DNA of 14,696 nucleotides, taken from contig QIDY01000353.1 in NCBI GenBank assembly GCA_003228495.1, positions 1 to 14,696 on the forward strand. The letters run 5' to 3'. Positions 6,802 through 13,042 of this stretch are shown in pieces (position 1 is the stretch's first letter; each line of letters opens with the position of its first letter). The notes beneath the pieces were generated by a model. It searched no databases. It saw only the letters and a list, made by a program, of their open reading frames with translations, and was not told where the DNA came from. The translations under genes were made by a program, and so were the position numbers. Origin of the DNA: Nitrospirota bacterium. GTDB taxonomy: Bacteria; Nitrospirota; Nitrospiria; Nitrospirales; UBA8639.

Positions 6802-7532
6802 TGCCGCCCAAATACCGTCGAGTTCTCTTAAAAATCAGTGGAGAAATGTTAGCAGGCGATCAAGGGTACGGTATCCAACATTCCGTCCTCCAAAATCTGG
6901 CTGGTGAAATTGCAGACGTCATGACCATGGACGTGGAAGTGGCCATGGTCATTGGCGGAGGGAACATCTTTCGTGGTCTGGCGGCCAGCGCATCTGGCAT
7001 GGAGCGAGCTTCCGCAGATTACATGGGTATGCTCGCCACCATGTTGAATGCCCTCGCCCTTCAAAATGCCCTGGAAAAACGTGATATTCCGACTCGAGTG
7101 CTGTCAGCGATTGAAATGCGTCAATTAGCGGAGGGTTATATTCGCCGGCGAGCGATTCGTCATCTTGAAAAAAAACGTGTCGTCATTTTTGCGGCAGGAA
7201 CCGGCAATCCCTATTTTACGACAGACACGGCCGCAGCCCTTCGTGCCATGGAAATCGGCGCGGATGTTATCATGAAAGGCACAAAGGTGGATGGAATCTA
7301 TGATGCCGATCCTATCACTACGCCAAACGCCAAACTGTTTACCGAACTACCCTTTTTATCCGTTCTGAACAAAAACCTGAAGGTCATGGATGCCACAGCC
7401 ATTACGCTTTGTATGGATAACGATCTGCCCATCATTGTTTTCAATCTCACATCATCAGGAAACATCCGAAAAATTTTGGAAGGCCATCCTATCGGTACCA
7501 TTGTCTCGAAAAACGCCTGTATCAACGAATAG
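6801..7532 (+). CDS. pyrH: UMP kinase (uridylate kinase)
   Basis: 243 aa, the usual length. Phosphorylates UMP to UDP with ATP in de novo pyrimidine nucleotide synthesis. It belongs to the amino-acid-kinase fold, not the adenylate-kinase-like UMP/CMP kinases. Signatures in order: LLKISGEML (ATP phosphate binding), GGGNIFRG, DYMGMLATMLNALALQ, FAAGTGNPYFTTDTAAALRA (UMP binding), and MKGTKVDGIYDADP. The start overlaps the tsf stop by one base and has no obvious independent ribosome-binding site, so it probably relies on coupling from tsf. It is hexameric in characterised bacteria, typically activated by GTP and inhibited by UTP. Confidence 0.97.
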   Translation: MPPKYRRVLLKISGEMLAGDQGYGIQHSVLQNLAGEIADVMTMDVEVAMVIGGGNIFRGLAASASGMERASADYMGMLATMLNALALQNALEKRDIPTRVLSAIEMRQLAEGYIRRRAIRHLEKKRVVIFAAGTGNPYFTTDTAAALRAMEIGADVIMKGTKVDGIYDADPITTPNAKLFTELPFLSVLNKNLKVMDATAITLCMDNDLPIIVFNLTSSGNIRKILEGHPIGTIVSKNACINE

Positions 7533-7543
7533 AGGGAACGATC

Positions 7544-8101
7544 ATGAACGATCCAACCATTCAAAAGGTGAATCAACATATGGAAGGTGCCCTGGAGCAC
7601 CTCAAAAGAGAATTTACCGCCCTGCGAACCGGACGTGCGTCCTTGGGCCTTCTCGACCATATCAAGATCGACTATTATGGAACCCCAACACCCCTCAAAC
7701 AAGTTGCGAATATAGGCATACCCGAAAGTCGATTGATCACGATTCAACCGTGGGATGTCTCGCACATCAAAGAAATCGAACGCGCCATCATCAGCTCGGA
7801 CCTTGGACTGACGCCATCAAATGATGGCAAGGTCATCCGCCTACCCATTCCTCCACTCAGTGAAGAACGGCGAAAAGATCTCGTGAAGCTGAGTAAAAAA
7901 TACGGTGAAGAAACCAAAGTGCAAATCCGAGTCTGCCGTCGAGACGGCAATGACGAACTAAAACGCCGTCAAAAGGACAGTACAATCACTGAAGATGACT
8001 TTCGTCGGTTAGAAACTGAAAATCAAAAATTAACCGACAAATTCATTCATACCGTAGATGACCTCATCAGAAAAAAAGAGGAGGAAATACTCGCGATTTA
8101 A
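7544..8101 (+). CDS. frr: Ribosome recycling factor
   Basis: 185 aa, exactly the family length. Together with EF-G and IF3 it splits the post-termination ribosome so subunits can be reused. Recognisable blocks: LKREFTALRTGRAS in the first helix of domain I, YYGTPTPLKQVANI and ITIQPWD in domain II, GLTPSNDGKVIRLPIPPLSEERR, and RRDGNDELK near the return of the three-helix bundle. GAGGGAA precedes the ATG by about six bases. It sits 11 bases after pyrH in the same operon, and alr begins within ten bases of its stop. Confidence 0.98.
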   Translation: MNDPTIQKVNQHMEGALEHLKREFTALRTGRASLGLLDHIKIDYYGTPTPLKQVANIGIPESRLITIQPWDVSHIKEIERAIISSDLGLTPSNDGKVIRLPIPPLSEERRKDLVKLSKKYGEETKVQIRVCRRDGNDELKRRQKDSTITEDDFRRLETENQKLTDKFIHTVDDLIRKKEEEILAI

Positions 8102-8111
8102 GGCTAAGCTT

Positions 8112-9272
8112 GTGAACCTCTCTCCATCTTCCCCATCCCGAACAAAACTGACACCTCGTGTCCCACTCACTGTTTGCATTCATCTTGAAACTCTAAAAGC
8201 GAATTTTCAACAGATTCGTCGATTCGTTTCTCCTTCCACAAAAATTCTTCCGATTATCAAAGCTGATGCGTATGGGCATGGCGCCATTTCTGTGGCACAT
8301 ACCTTGGCATCTTTAGGAGTATTTGGGTTCGGGGTCGCATCCGTAGCGGAAGGGTTACTCTTGCGAGAGCACCATATTCATACCCCCATTATCATCATGG
8401 GTCCGCTCTTGGGGGATCATCTCAAAGATATCATCCACCATGATTTAACTCCTGTCATTTCTCGCACTGATATCATCCACCAACTCCTCACACAACTCCC
8501 ATTGAATAAACAGCCGTTCCCCATACATCTCAAAATCGACACAGGATTACATCGCTTAGGATTTAATGCCAAAGAGGCTCTCGCCTTACTCACCACACTC
8601 TCGTCTTCAACTTCTCCCATTACCATCCAAGGTCTCTTAACACATTTTGCTGATGCCGATAATCCTGACTCGAGTCTTACCAACCAACAGCTTCACCAAT
8701 TCCAAGCATTTATGAAGCAAGTGCAAGAACAAGGTATCCATGTTCCCCTTCACCATATGGCGAATAGCGCAGGTATCCTCTTTCATCCTGATTCTCACCT
8801 GAATATGGTTCGACCGGGCATCATGCTTTATGGCTATCCCCCCGCACAGGAGGATTCTCCTCCTCCCATCCAACTTCAACCAGTGATGGAAGCCAAAACC
8901 TATATCGCACACCTGCGCACATTAGAGCCCGGCGAAGTTGTTGGATATAATGCCTTATTTCGCACTAGGCGCCTGTCACAGATTGCCGTTTTGCCCGTGG
9001 GCTACACCCACGGCTTCCCTCGCCATCTCACGGGAATTGGCCATGTCCTGATACAAGGAACACCAGCACCCATCATTGGGAAAATCTGTATGGATATGAT
9101 GATGGTGGACGTCACCGACATGACAAATCCGGCAATCGGGGACGACGTAGTGTTATTAGGCAAACAGGGGAAAAAAGAAATTACGGCACAGGATCTTGCA
9201 GATTGGCTTAATACGATTCCTTATGAAATCCTCTGTGGAATCGGAGGGAAAACTAATCGGACGTATCTTTAA
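8112..9272 (+). CDS. alr: Alanine racemase
   Basis: 386 aa from GTG 8112. PLP-dependent conversion of L-alanine to D-alanine for peptidoglycan. Visible: the PLP lysine motif IIKADAYGHGA, IDTGLHRLGF, the HMANSAG block, RPGIMLYG (Arg contacting PLP), the catalytic tyrosine region EVVGYNALF, and CMDMMMVD near the C-terminus. Two deviations are seen: the usual GYADG is GYTHG, and the usual CMDQ is CMDM. The frame extends back to ATG 8058 inside frr, but that start has no ribosome-binding site and adds 18 charged residues absent from the family. GTG 8112 follows an AAGG about nine bases upstream and begins just after the frr stop. An alr in the slot usually held by uppS, cdsA or dxr is less usual; co-transcription is inferred from the 10-base gap. 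Confidence 0.93.
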   Translation: MNLSPSSPSRTKLTPRVPLTVCIHLETLKANFQQIRRFVSPSTKILPIIKADAYGHGAISVAHTLASLGVFGFGVASVAEGLLLREHHIHTPIIIMGPLLGDHLKDIIHHDLTPVISRTDIIHQLLTQLPLNKQPFPIHLKIDTGLHRLGFNAKEALALLTTLSSSTSPITIQGLLTHFADADNPDSSLTNQQLHQFQAFMKQVQEQGIHVPLHHMANSAGILFHPDSHLNMVRPGIMLYGYPPAQEDSPPPIQLQPVMEAKTYIAHLRTLEPGEVVGYNALFRTRRLSQIAVLPVGYTHGFPRHLTGIGHVLIQGTPAPIIGKICMDMMMVDVTDMTNPAIGDDVVLLGKQGKKEITAQDLADWLNTIPYEILCGIGGKTNRTYL

Positions 9273-9292
9273 CCGAAATAGTTTTGTTGAAG

Positions 9293-9415
9293 GTAACTCA
9301 GGTATTTAGGCTGAAGACTGAAGGCTAGCACTCATAATACCCGAAGTGTTGGATGATGACGCATGATGGGTCCCTAAAAGCCTTCGGCCTGCAGTCTATC
9401 CACCTGAGTAGTTAC
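9293..9415. repeat. 123-bp imperfect inverted repeat (MITE-like or bidirectional terminator)
   Basis: Left arm 9293-9326 and right arm 9379-9415 match as reverse complements at about 27 of 34 positions. The outer ends read GTAACTCAGGT on the left and GTAACTACTCAGGT on the reverse complement of the right, differing only by one extra ACT. The inner ends match over GAAGGCT. The spacer is 52 bases with no coding content. It lies between the convergent alr and thiamine-binding genes, so it could terminate transcription both ways. The well-kept outer tips also resemble the termini of a non-autonomous mobile or dispersed repeat. I see no target-site duplication that I can be sure of. Confidence 0.6.
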
Positions 9416-9471
9416 TGTTGAAGAAGAAAAATAAAAGGGGAAGACTATCGTAGATGAGAACCGTCTTGAGC

Positions 9472-9786
9472 TTAGGAAGATGTTTTTAATTTCCGTTTTA
9501 ATCGTTTTTCCACACTGGCCACTTTATTGGACAAACGGCCTATATGATCACGCCGATAATCCACTTTCATGACACAAGAGATTCGCGGACAGTCCTTTTT
9601 CATGTGTTCATAACATTGCTTCACCACACCTAAGACCTCATCCCACTCTCCTTCCAACACCGTGCCCATAGGATTTAATCGATAATCCACACCGCTTTTA
9701 TCAATAATGTCTAAGGAACGAGACACATACTTACCCACACTCTCCCCTTTCCCAAGCGGAGACATACTAAATTCCAACAACACCAT
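9472..9786 (-). CDS. MTH1187-family thiamine-binding protein
   Basis: 104 aa. Member of the small ferredoxin-like family first described as MTH1187/DUF77. Recognisable: the N-terminal strand VLLEFSMSPLGKGESVGKYV, the LNPMGTVLEGEWDEVLGVV block around residues 38-55, and the C-terminal NKVASVEKRL helix. Family members bind thiamine or a related hydroxymethylpyrimidine compound and form oligomers, but the physiological role is unsettled. The ATG at 9786 shares one base with the stop of the upstream gene (TGATG) and follows a GGAAGGTGG element, so it should be translated together with the siroheme-type gene. A TTG one codon earlier is less likely. The lysine-rich tail (RLKRKLK) is noteworthy but unassigned. 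Confidence 0.9.
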   Translation of the reverse strand: MVLLEFSMSPLGKGESVGKYVSRSLDIIDKSGVDYRLNPMGTVLEGEWDEVLGVVKQCYEHMKKDCPRISCVMKVDYRRDHIGRLSNKVASVEKRLKRKLKTSS

Positions 9787-10448
9787 CAACCACCTTCCTT
9801 TCCAACCTGTTCTAACTGCTTATCTTTTTCTTCCGACAATTTCCAGGATTTGGGGTACTGCAAAGTCGCAGTCAGAGCAAACCCATTGACCGCTTCAAGT
9901 AATCGTTCCCGTCGGCGAAGAGCGCTGGCTTCTGTTTTCTTCAATTCCTCTCGCAACGCTCCTAACCAATCCAAAAATTGCTCGAATTCTTCATCCAAAA
10001 CCGACTCAAAATTTTCACGCAGGGTCTTGGCTAAAGCAGGGGCGGTCCTACTGGTACTAATAGCCATTCGCAAAGGACCCCGTTTCACCAAAGCCGGCAT
10101 GAAAATCGTGGAATACTCAGTTTGATCCAGCGACCACACGAAAAATCGTTCGGTCTTTGCCAATTCATATAAGGATTTGGCCAAAGCCAGATCGTCCTTT
10201 AAGACATTCAAAATCACCACAACACCTTGAGCATCCGTTGAACGAAACGTTCGTCCACGGTGAATAATTTTTCCTGAAGCCGTGAGTTTTCGCAAATCTC
10301 CATGCAACGTGGGATGGACCACCGTAACCTTGGCCCCAGCATCCAACAAACGAGTGGTTTTTTCGACAGACTCCTCATCCCCGCCTATCACCAGGCATTG
10401 TCGACCATCTAAATCTACGGTCACTTGAAACCCCGCATTATCGCTCAT
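9786..10448 (-). CDS. Divergent siroheme-synthesis protein (CysG N-terminal / Met8p-like)
   Basis: 220 aa, the size of the stand-alone precorrin-2 dehydrogenase/sirohydrochlorin ferrochelatase family. This activity oxidises precorrin-2 with NAD and inserts iron to make siroheme, or feeds heme d1 or alternative heme routes. Evidence: an N-terminal Rossmann segment (CLVIGGDEESVEKTTRLLDAG, first part), FMPALVKRGPLRMAIST, and a helical C-terminal half. D108 (VWSLDQ) aligns with the catalytic Asp104 of E. coli CysG. Odd points: the nucleotide-binding GGGxxA is GGDEES, and the conserved SSGGxSP is STSRTAP. Chemistry may therefore be narrowed, for example to metal insertion only; this is inference. 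GAAGGAGA lies seven bases before the ATG, and a promoter with a perfect TATAAT lies just upstream. The next gene overlaps its stop. Confidence 0.8.
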   Translation of the reverse strand: MSDNAGFQVTVDLDGRQCLVIGGDEESVEKTTRLLDAGAKVTVVHPTLHGDLRKLTASGKIIHRGRTFRSTDAQGVVVILNVLKDDLALAKSLYELAKTERFFVWSLDQTEYSTIFMPALVKRGPLRMAISTSRTAPALAKTLRENFESVLDEEFEQFLDWLGALREELKKTEASALRRRERLLEAVNGFALTATLQYPKSWKLSEEKDKQLEQVGKEGG

Positions 10449-10474
10449 AAAAAAATCTCCTTCACAAATTACGT

Positions 10475-10503
10475 ATTATAACCCAAGTTCTTCGACAGAA
10501 GAA
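10475..10503 (-). promoter_or_regulatory. Promoter of the siroheme-type / thiamine-binding gene pair
   Basis: On the minus strand a perfect -10 TATAAT lies at 10480-10475. The -35 at 17-base spacing (10503-10498, TTCTTC) is poor, so an activator may be needed. Transcription would begin near 10468, leaving a leader of about 20 nt that contains the GAAGGAGA ribosome-binding site. The 200-bp gap to metF (10449-10648) holds no other supported feature. Confidence 0.5.
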
Positions 10504-10648
10504 AATAGACAACCCTTCCAGACCCACGTGATATACCCTCTTACTAGAAGTTTGGTCAAACCCAGCAATAACAAAAACGACGCAGAACAAGGGGGGAAAC
10601 CGGTTGGACGAACCTTATTGGAAGGAATGTTAGATAGACATGGGGCAA

Positions 10649-11548
10649 TCAACCAACAGCCTGCTGCAAGCTTTCCGAATTTTGAATACCCAAGGACTCA
10701 TAAATCTTGAGTGTCGCTTTTGATTTATTCAACGTATAAAAATGAATCCCTTTTACCTTATTATCAATCAAATCCCTGACTTGCTCCGTTGCCCAATGAA
10801 TTCCGACGTGTTCTGCGGCCGCATCATTTTCGGCTCGCTCCATCGCCCGCAACAGCTTTGCCGGGAACCGTGCACCCAAGGCCAGCTCCGACATTCTGGC
10901 CATCCCTTTCCGCGAGGTAATCGGCATAATTCCCGCAATGATGGGAACTTTAATCCCCACCACTTCACAGCGTTCGCAAAAATCATAAAAATCACGATTA
11001 TCAAAAAATAATTGCGTACAAATATAGTCGGCCCCCGCATCAATTTTCCGTTTAAGATTGTCCATTTCGGCCAACCGATTAGGAGTGGCAGGATGCCCCT
11101 CCGGAAAACCGGCAACCCCCATTCCCATCATCGGAAAGTGTTGTTTAATATATTGAACCAAATCTGAGGCATAAGGAAAGCCGCCTTTCGGAACCTCTAT
11201 GACGGTTTGACCCTGAGGAGGATCCCCCCGCAAGGCCATAATATTATGAATGCCATTGTCCAAGTACTTGGCCAAAATTTGGTGAATTTCCCCGCGATCC
11301 GAACCCACACAGGTTAAATGAGAAACAATGGTCAAATCAGTTTCTCGTCGAAGCTTGACCACTAAATCGTGCGTTCGTTCACGGGTTGACCCACCCGCAC
11401 CATACGTCACACTCACATAGGCCGGCTTAAGCGGCATCAAGGCCGAAATAGTCATGAAAAGTTCTTCAGAAGATTTGGCCGTCTTAGGGGGGAAAAATTC
11501 AAAACTGATAGCAGGGTTATACCCTCGCAAGACGTCTGAAATATGCAT
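10649..11548 (-). CDS. metF: 5,10-methylenetetrahydrofolate reductase
   Basis: 299 aa, the usual bacterial length. FAD enzyme reducing methylene-THF to methyl-THF, the methyl donor for methionine synthesis. Family blocks are present in order: SFEFFPPKT (catalytic Glu, about residue 17), VSVTYGAGGSTRERT, SHLTCVG, ALRGDPPQG, GFPEGHP, YICTQLFFD, and AGIMPITS. It ends with NKVKGIHFYTLNKS, typical of the C-terminal strand and helix. No unusual substitution was seen. The ATG is preceded by AAGG at eight bases. It begins 65 bases after the stop of the upstream membrane protein on the same strand, so read-through from that gene is possible. No SAM or cobalamin riboswitch is visible in that short gap. 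Confidence 0.97.
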   Translation of the reverse strand: MHISDVLRGYNPAISFEFFPPKTAKSSEELFMTISALMPLKPAYVSVTYGAGGSTRERTHDLVVKLRRETDLTIVSHLTCVGSDRGEIHQILAKYLDNGIHNIMALRGDPPQGQTVIEVPKGGFPYASDLVQYIKQHFPMMGMGVAGFPEGHPATPNRLAEMDNLKRKIDAGADYICTQLFFDNRDFYDFCERCEVVGIKVPIIAGIMPITSRKGMARMSELALGARFPAKLLRAMERAENDAAAEHVGIHWATEQVRDLIDNKVKGIHFYTLNKSKATLKIYESLGIQNSESLQQAVG

Positions 11549-11613
11549 ATCTGTACCTTAGTCGGCTCCTAACGATTTGTCTAGTTTTGAGATCGGCAAA
11601 ATCTTACTGAAAA

Positions 11614-12693
11614 TCAAGGCTCAGGATCCGTCACGACATACCCTAAAGGCCACACACACCAACGTACAAATATGGCTCCGAGTAAACCCGTCAGAACGAA
11701 CACCGACAAGACATGCCACCCACTTAAATCAGCAATGGCGATCGGAATTCTTTGAGAGGACAGAGTGGTTATAAATGTCTCATAGCGAACAACGCCCATC
11801 AAGATAAGGGTAATCAACACATTCCCTAATCCACCCCAAAGCAATCCCTTCACATACGGCACCATGAAGGAGGCATTCAGTAAAACCAAGGCCAATAACG
11901 CCGTGGTCAGGCTCCCAAAAAAGAGTAGCGACGTCAAGCTGGTCCCATCAATCAGCGCCGTTTGTGATTCGGTTTGTAATAGGAGAAATAACCAAGGCCC
12001 AATCAGCATTTGAGAAACCAGCCCCGATAATATCCAGCCTACTCCATAGCGAATAATTGGAGGCGAAGTCCGCTTTGAATCAAAACTATCTGCCCCGGGC
12101 CCTGACGCTGAGGTGAACAGGCCGAAAATTCCCAAAACTGCAACAACCATCCCTCCCGCTACGAAGGCTGAAAAAAGAAGATGGAAACCCTTGGGAATAA
12201 GTCGGAACCATTCCCATTGGGTGGAACATCGAAGAAACCATCCACCTTGTACATACCCCGTATTCGCCATGACGTCCCATCGAGCAATCCAAAGCAAAGC
12301 CACTCCCCAAAAAAGGACCATGGCGCCACCCATGAGGATTCCACTCGAGCTTTGCCTTTGATGAACCTGCTGCTGTATTCTCCAGAGTAGTATCAAACCC
12401 ATCAAATATCCACATATCTCCTCATAGCTCCATGGGCCATCGGCCACATGAGTTTCAGGAAGTGCATAGCCCAACCCCCAGGGGACCACGATCCCTACCA
12501 CACCTAAAATAACCATTAGGACAGCAGTACAGCGATACGTCAAAATACAGAGAACAGGATTAAGCCCGGCACTCATTGGTTGTCCTAGCCACCGTTGAAA
12601 CACGAGGGTCCCCACACAAATGGTGGACAATCCCAAAGGCAAAACCACCCGCCACACATCCAACACCGCAAACAATAACAATCCATCAAGCAT
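11614..12693 (-). CDS. Polytopic membrane protein of unknown function (weak CydA-like segment)
   Basis: 359 aa. I count about nine hydrophobic helices, near residues 5-32, 48-76, 90-106, 117-137, 171-194, 214-238, 250-276, 281-302 and 323-345. No soluble domain, nucleotide-binding motif or heme c motif (CxxCH) is present. One segment, FRLIPKGFHLLFSAFVAGG around H171, resembles the helix of cytochrome bd subunit I (CydA) that carries a heme b ligand. Other CydA landmarks, such as the N-terminal His and the GRGQ loop, are not seen, so I offer this only as a hypothesis. It might be a quinol- or heme-associated protein, or unrelated. The ATG has only a weak purine stretch (GAAAG) about six bases upstream. 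It diverges from glgE and precedes metF. Confidence 0.75.
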   Translation of the reverse strand: MLDGLLLFAVLDVWRVVLPLGLSTICVGTLVFQRWLGQPMSAGLNPVLCILTYRCTAVLMVILGVVGIVVPWGLGYALPETHVADGPWSYEEICGYLMGLILLWRIQQQVHQRQSSSGILMGGAMVLFWGVALLWIARWDVMANTGYVQGGWFLRCSTQWEWFRLIPKGFHLLFSAFVAGGMVVAVLGIFGLFTSASGPGADSFDSKRTSPPIIRYGVGWILSGLVSQMLIGPWLFLLLQTESQTALIDGTSLTSLLFFGSLTTALLALVLLNASFMVPYVKGLLWGGLGNVLITLILMGVVRYETFITTLSSQRIPIAIADLSGWHVLSVFVLTGLLGAIFVRWCVWPLGYVVTDPEP

Positions 12694-13042
12694 AATAAGC
12701 TTTCAATCAAAGGCTAAAAAACAATCGGACATCTCCCATATCAACGCAGGAGTGTAACCGCACTGAAAAGAGGCTATAACGATTCAAGACTTCCCCTTTG
12801 GACCCCTCTCGCATGATACGTCCCTGCTTCAAGGCTCTCTCAGCACCAGTAGAAAATTTGAAAATGCTTGCATGCACAAAAAAGTACGGTATGATCGTTC
12901 AGGAATCAAACACCGACAACAATTACCAGTTCTCATAGGCATTTGTCTCAATCATACGAATGAAACCTTCGGTTTATCGTTACAAACATTGGGATGTTAG
13001 CCCTATTTTAAAGAAATATATGAATACCTAAAGGAGCAATGC
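12694..13042. other. 349-bp divergent intergenic region upstream of glgE
   Basis: This region lies between the divergent membrane-protein gene and glgE. One plausible plus-strand promoter is listed separately (12868-12895). A small AAACC-TTC-GGTTT hairpin (12963-12975) lies in the presumed glgE leader, without a T-run. For the minus-strand gene I find no convincing promoter. No coding frame or RNA gene is supported. Confidence 0.4.
12868..12895 (+). promoter_or_regulatory. Candidate glgE promoter
   Basis: -35-like TTGCAT (12868-12873) and -10 TATGAT (12890-12895) are 16 bases apart. The -10 is good and the -35 only partial. Transcription would start around 12902, giving an untranslated leader of about 140 nt before glgE. 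Confidence 0.4.

Noticed and set aside
7298..7765. 155-codon minus-strand frame across pyrH and frr
   Set aside because: Both pyrH and frr are unmistakable on the plus strand; this is an antisense shadow.
8995..9013. CCGTGGG / CCCACGG hairpin inside alr
   Set aside because: It encodes the conserved LPVGYTHG segment of alanine racemase in mid-gene. Coding constraint explains it and no terminator-like T-run follows.
10528..10710. 60-codon plus-strand frame between metF and the siroheme-type gene
   Set aside because: It overlaps the metF 3' end antisense, has no ribosome-binding site, and matches no family.
12963..12975. AAACC-TTC-GGTTT hairpin in the glgE leader as a terminator or attenuator
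   Set aside because: The stem is only 5 bp and no T-run follows. It is mentioned only as part of the intergenic description.
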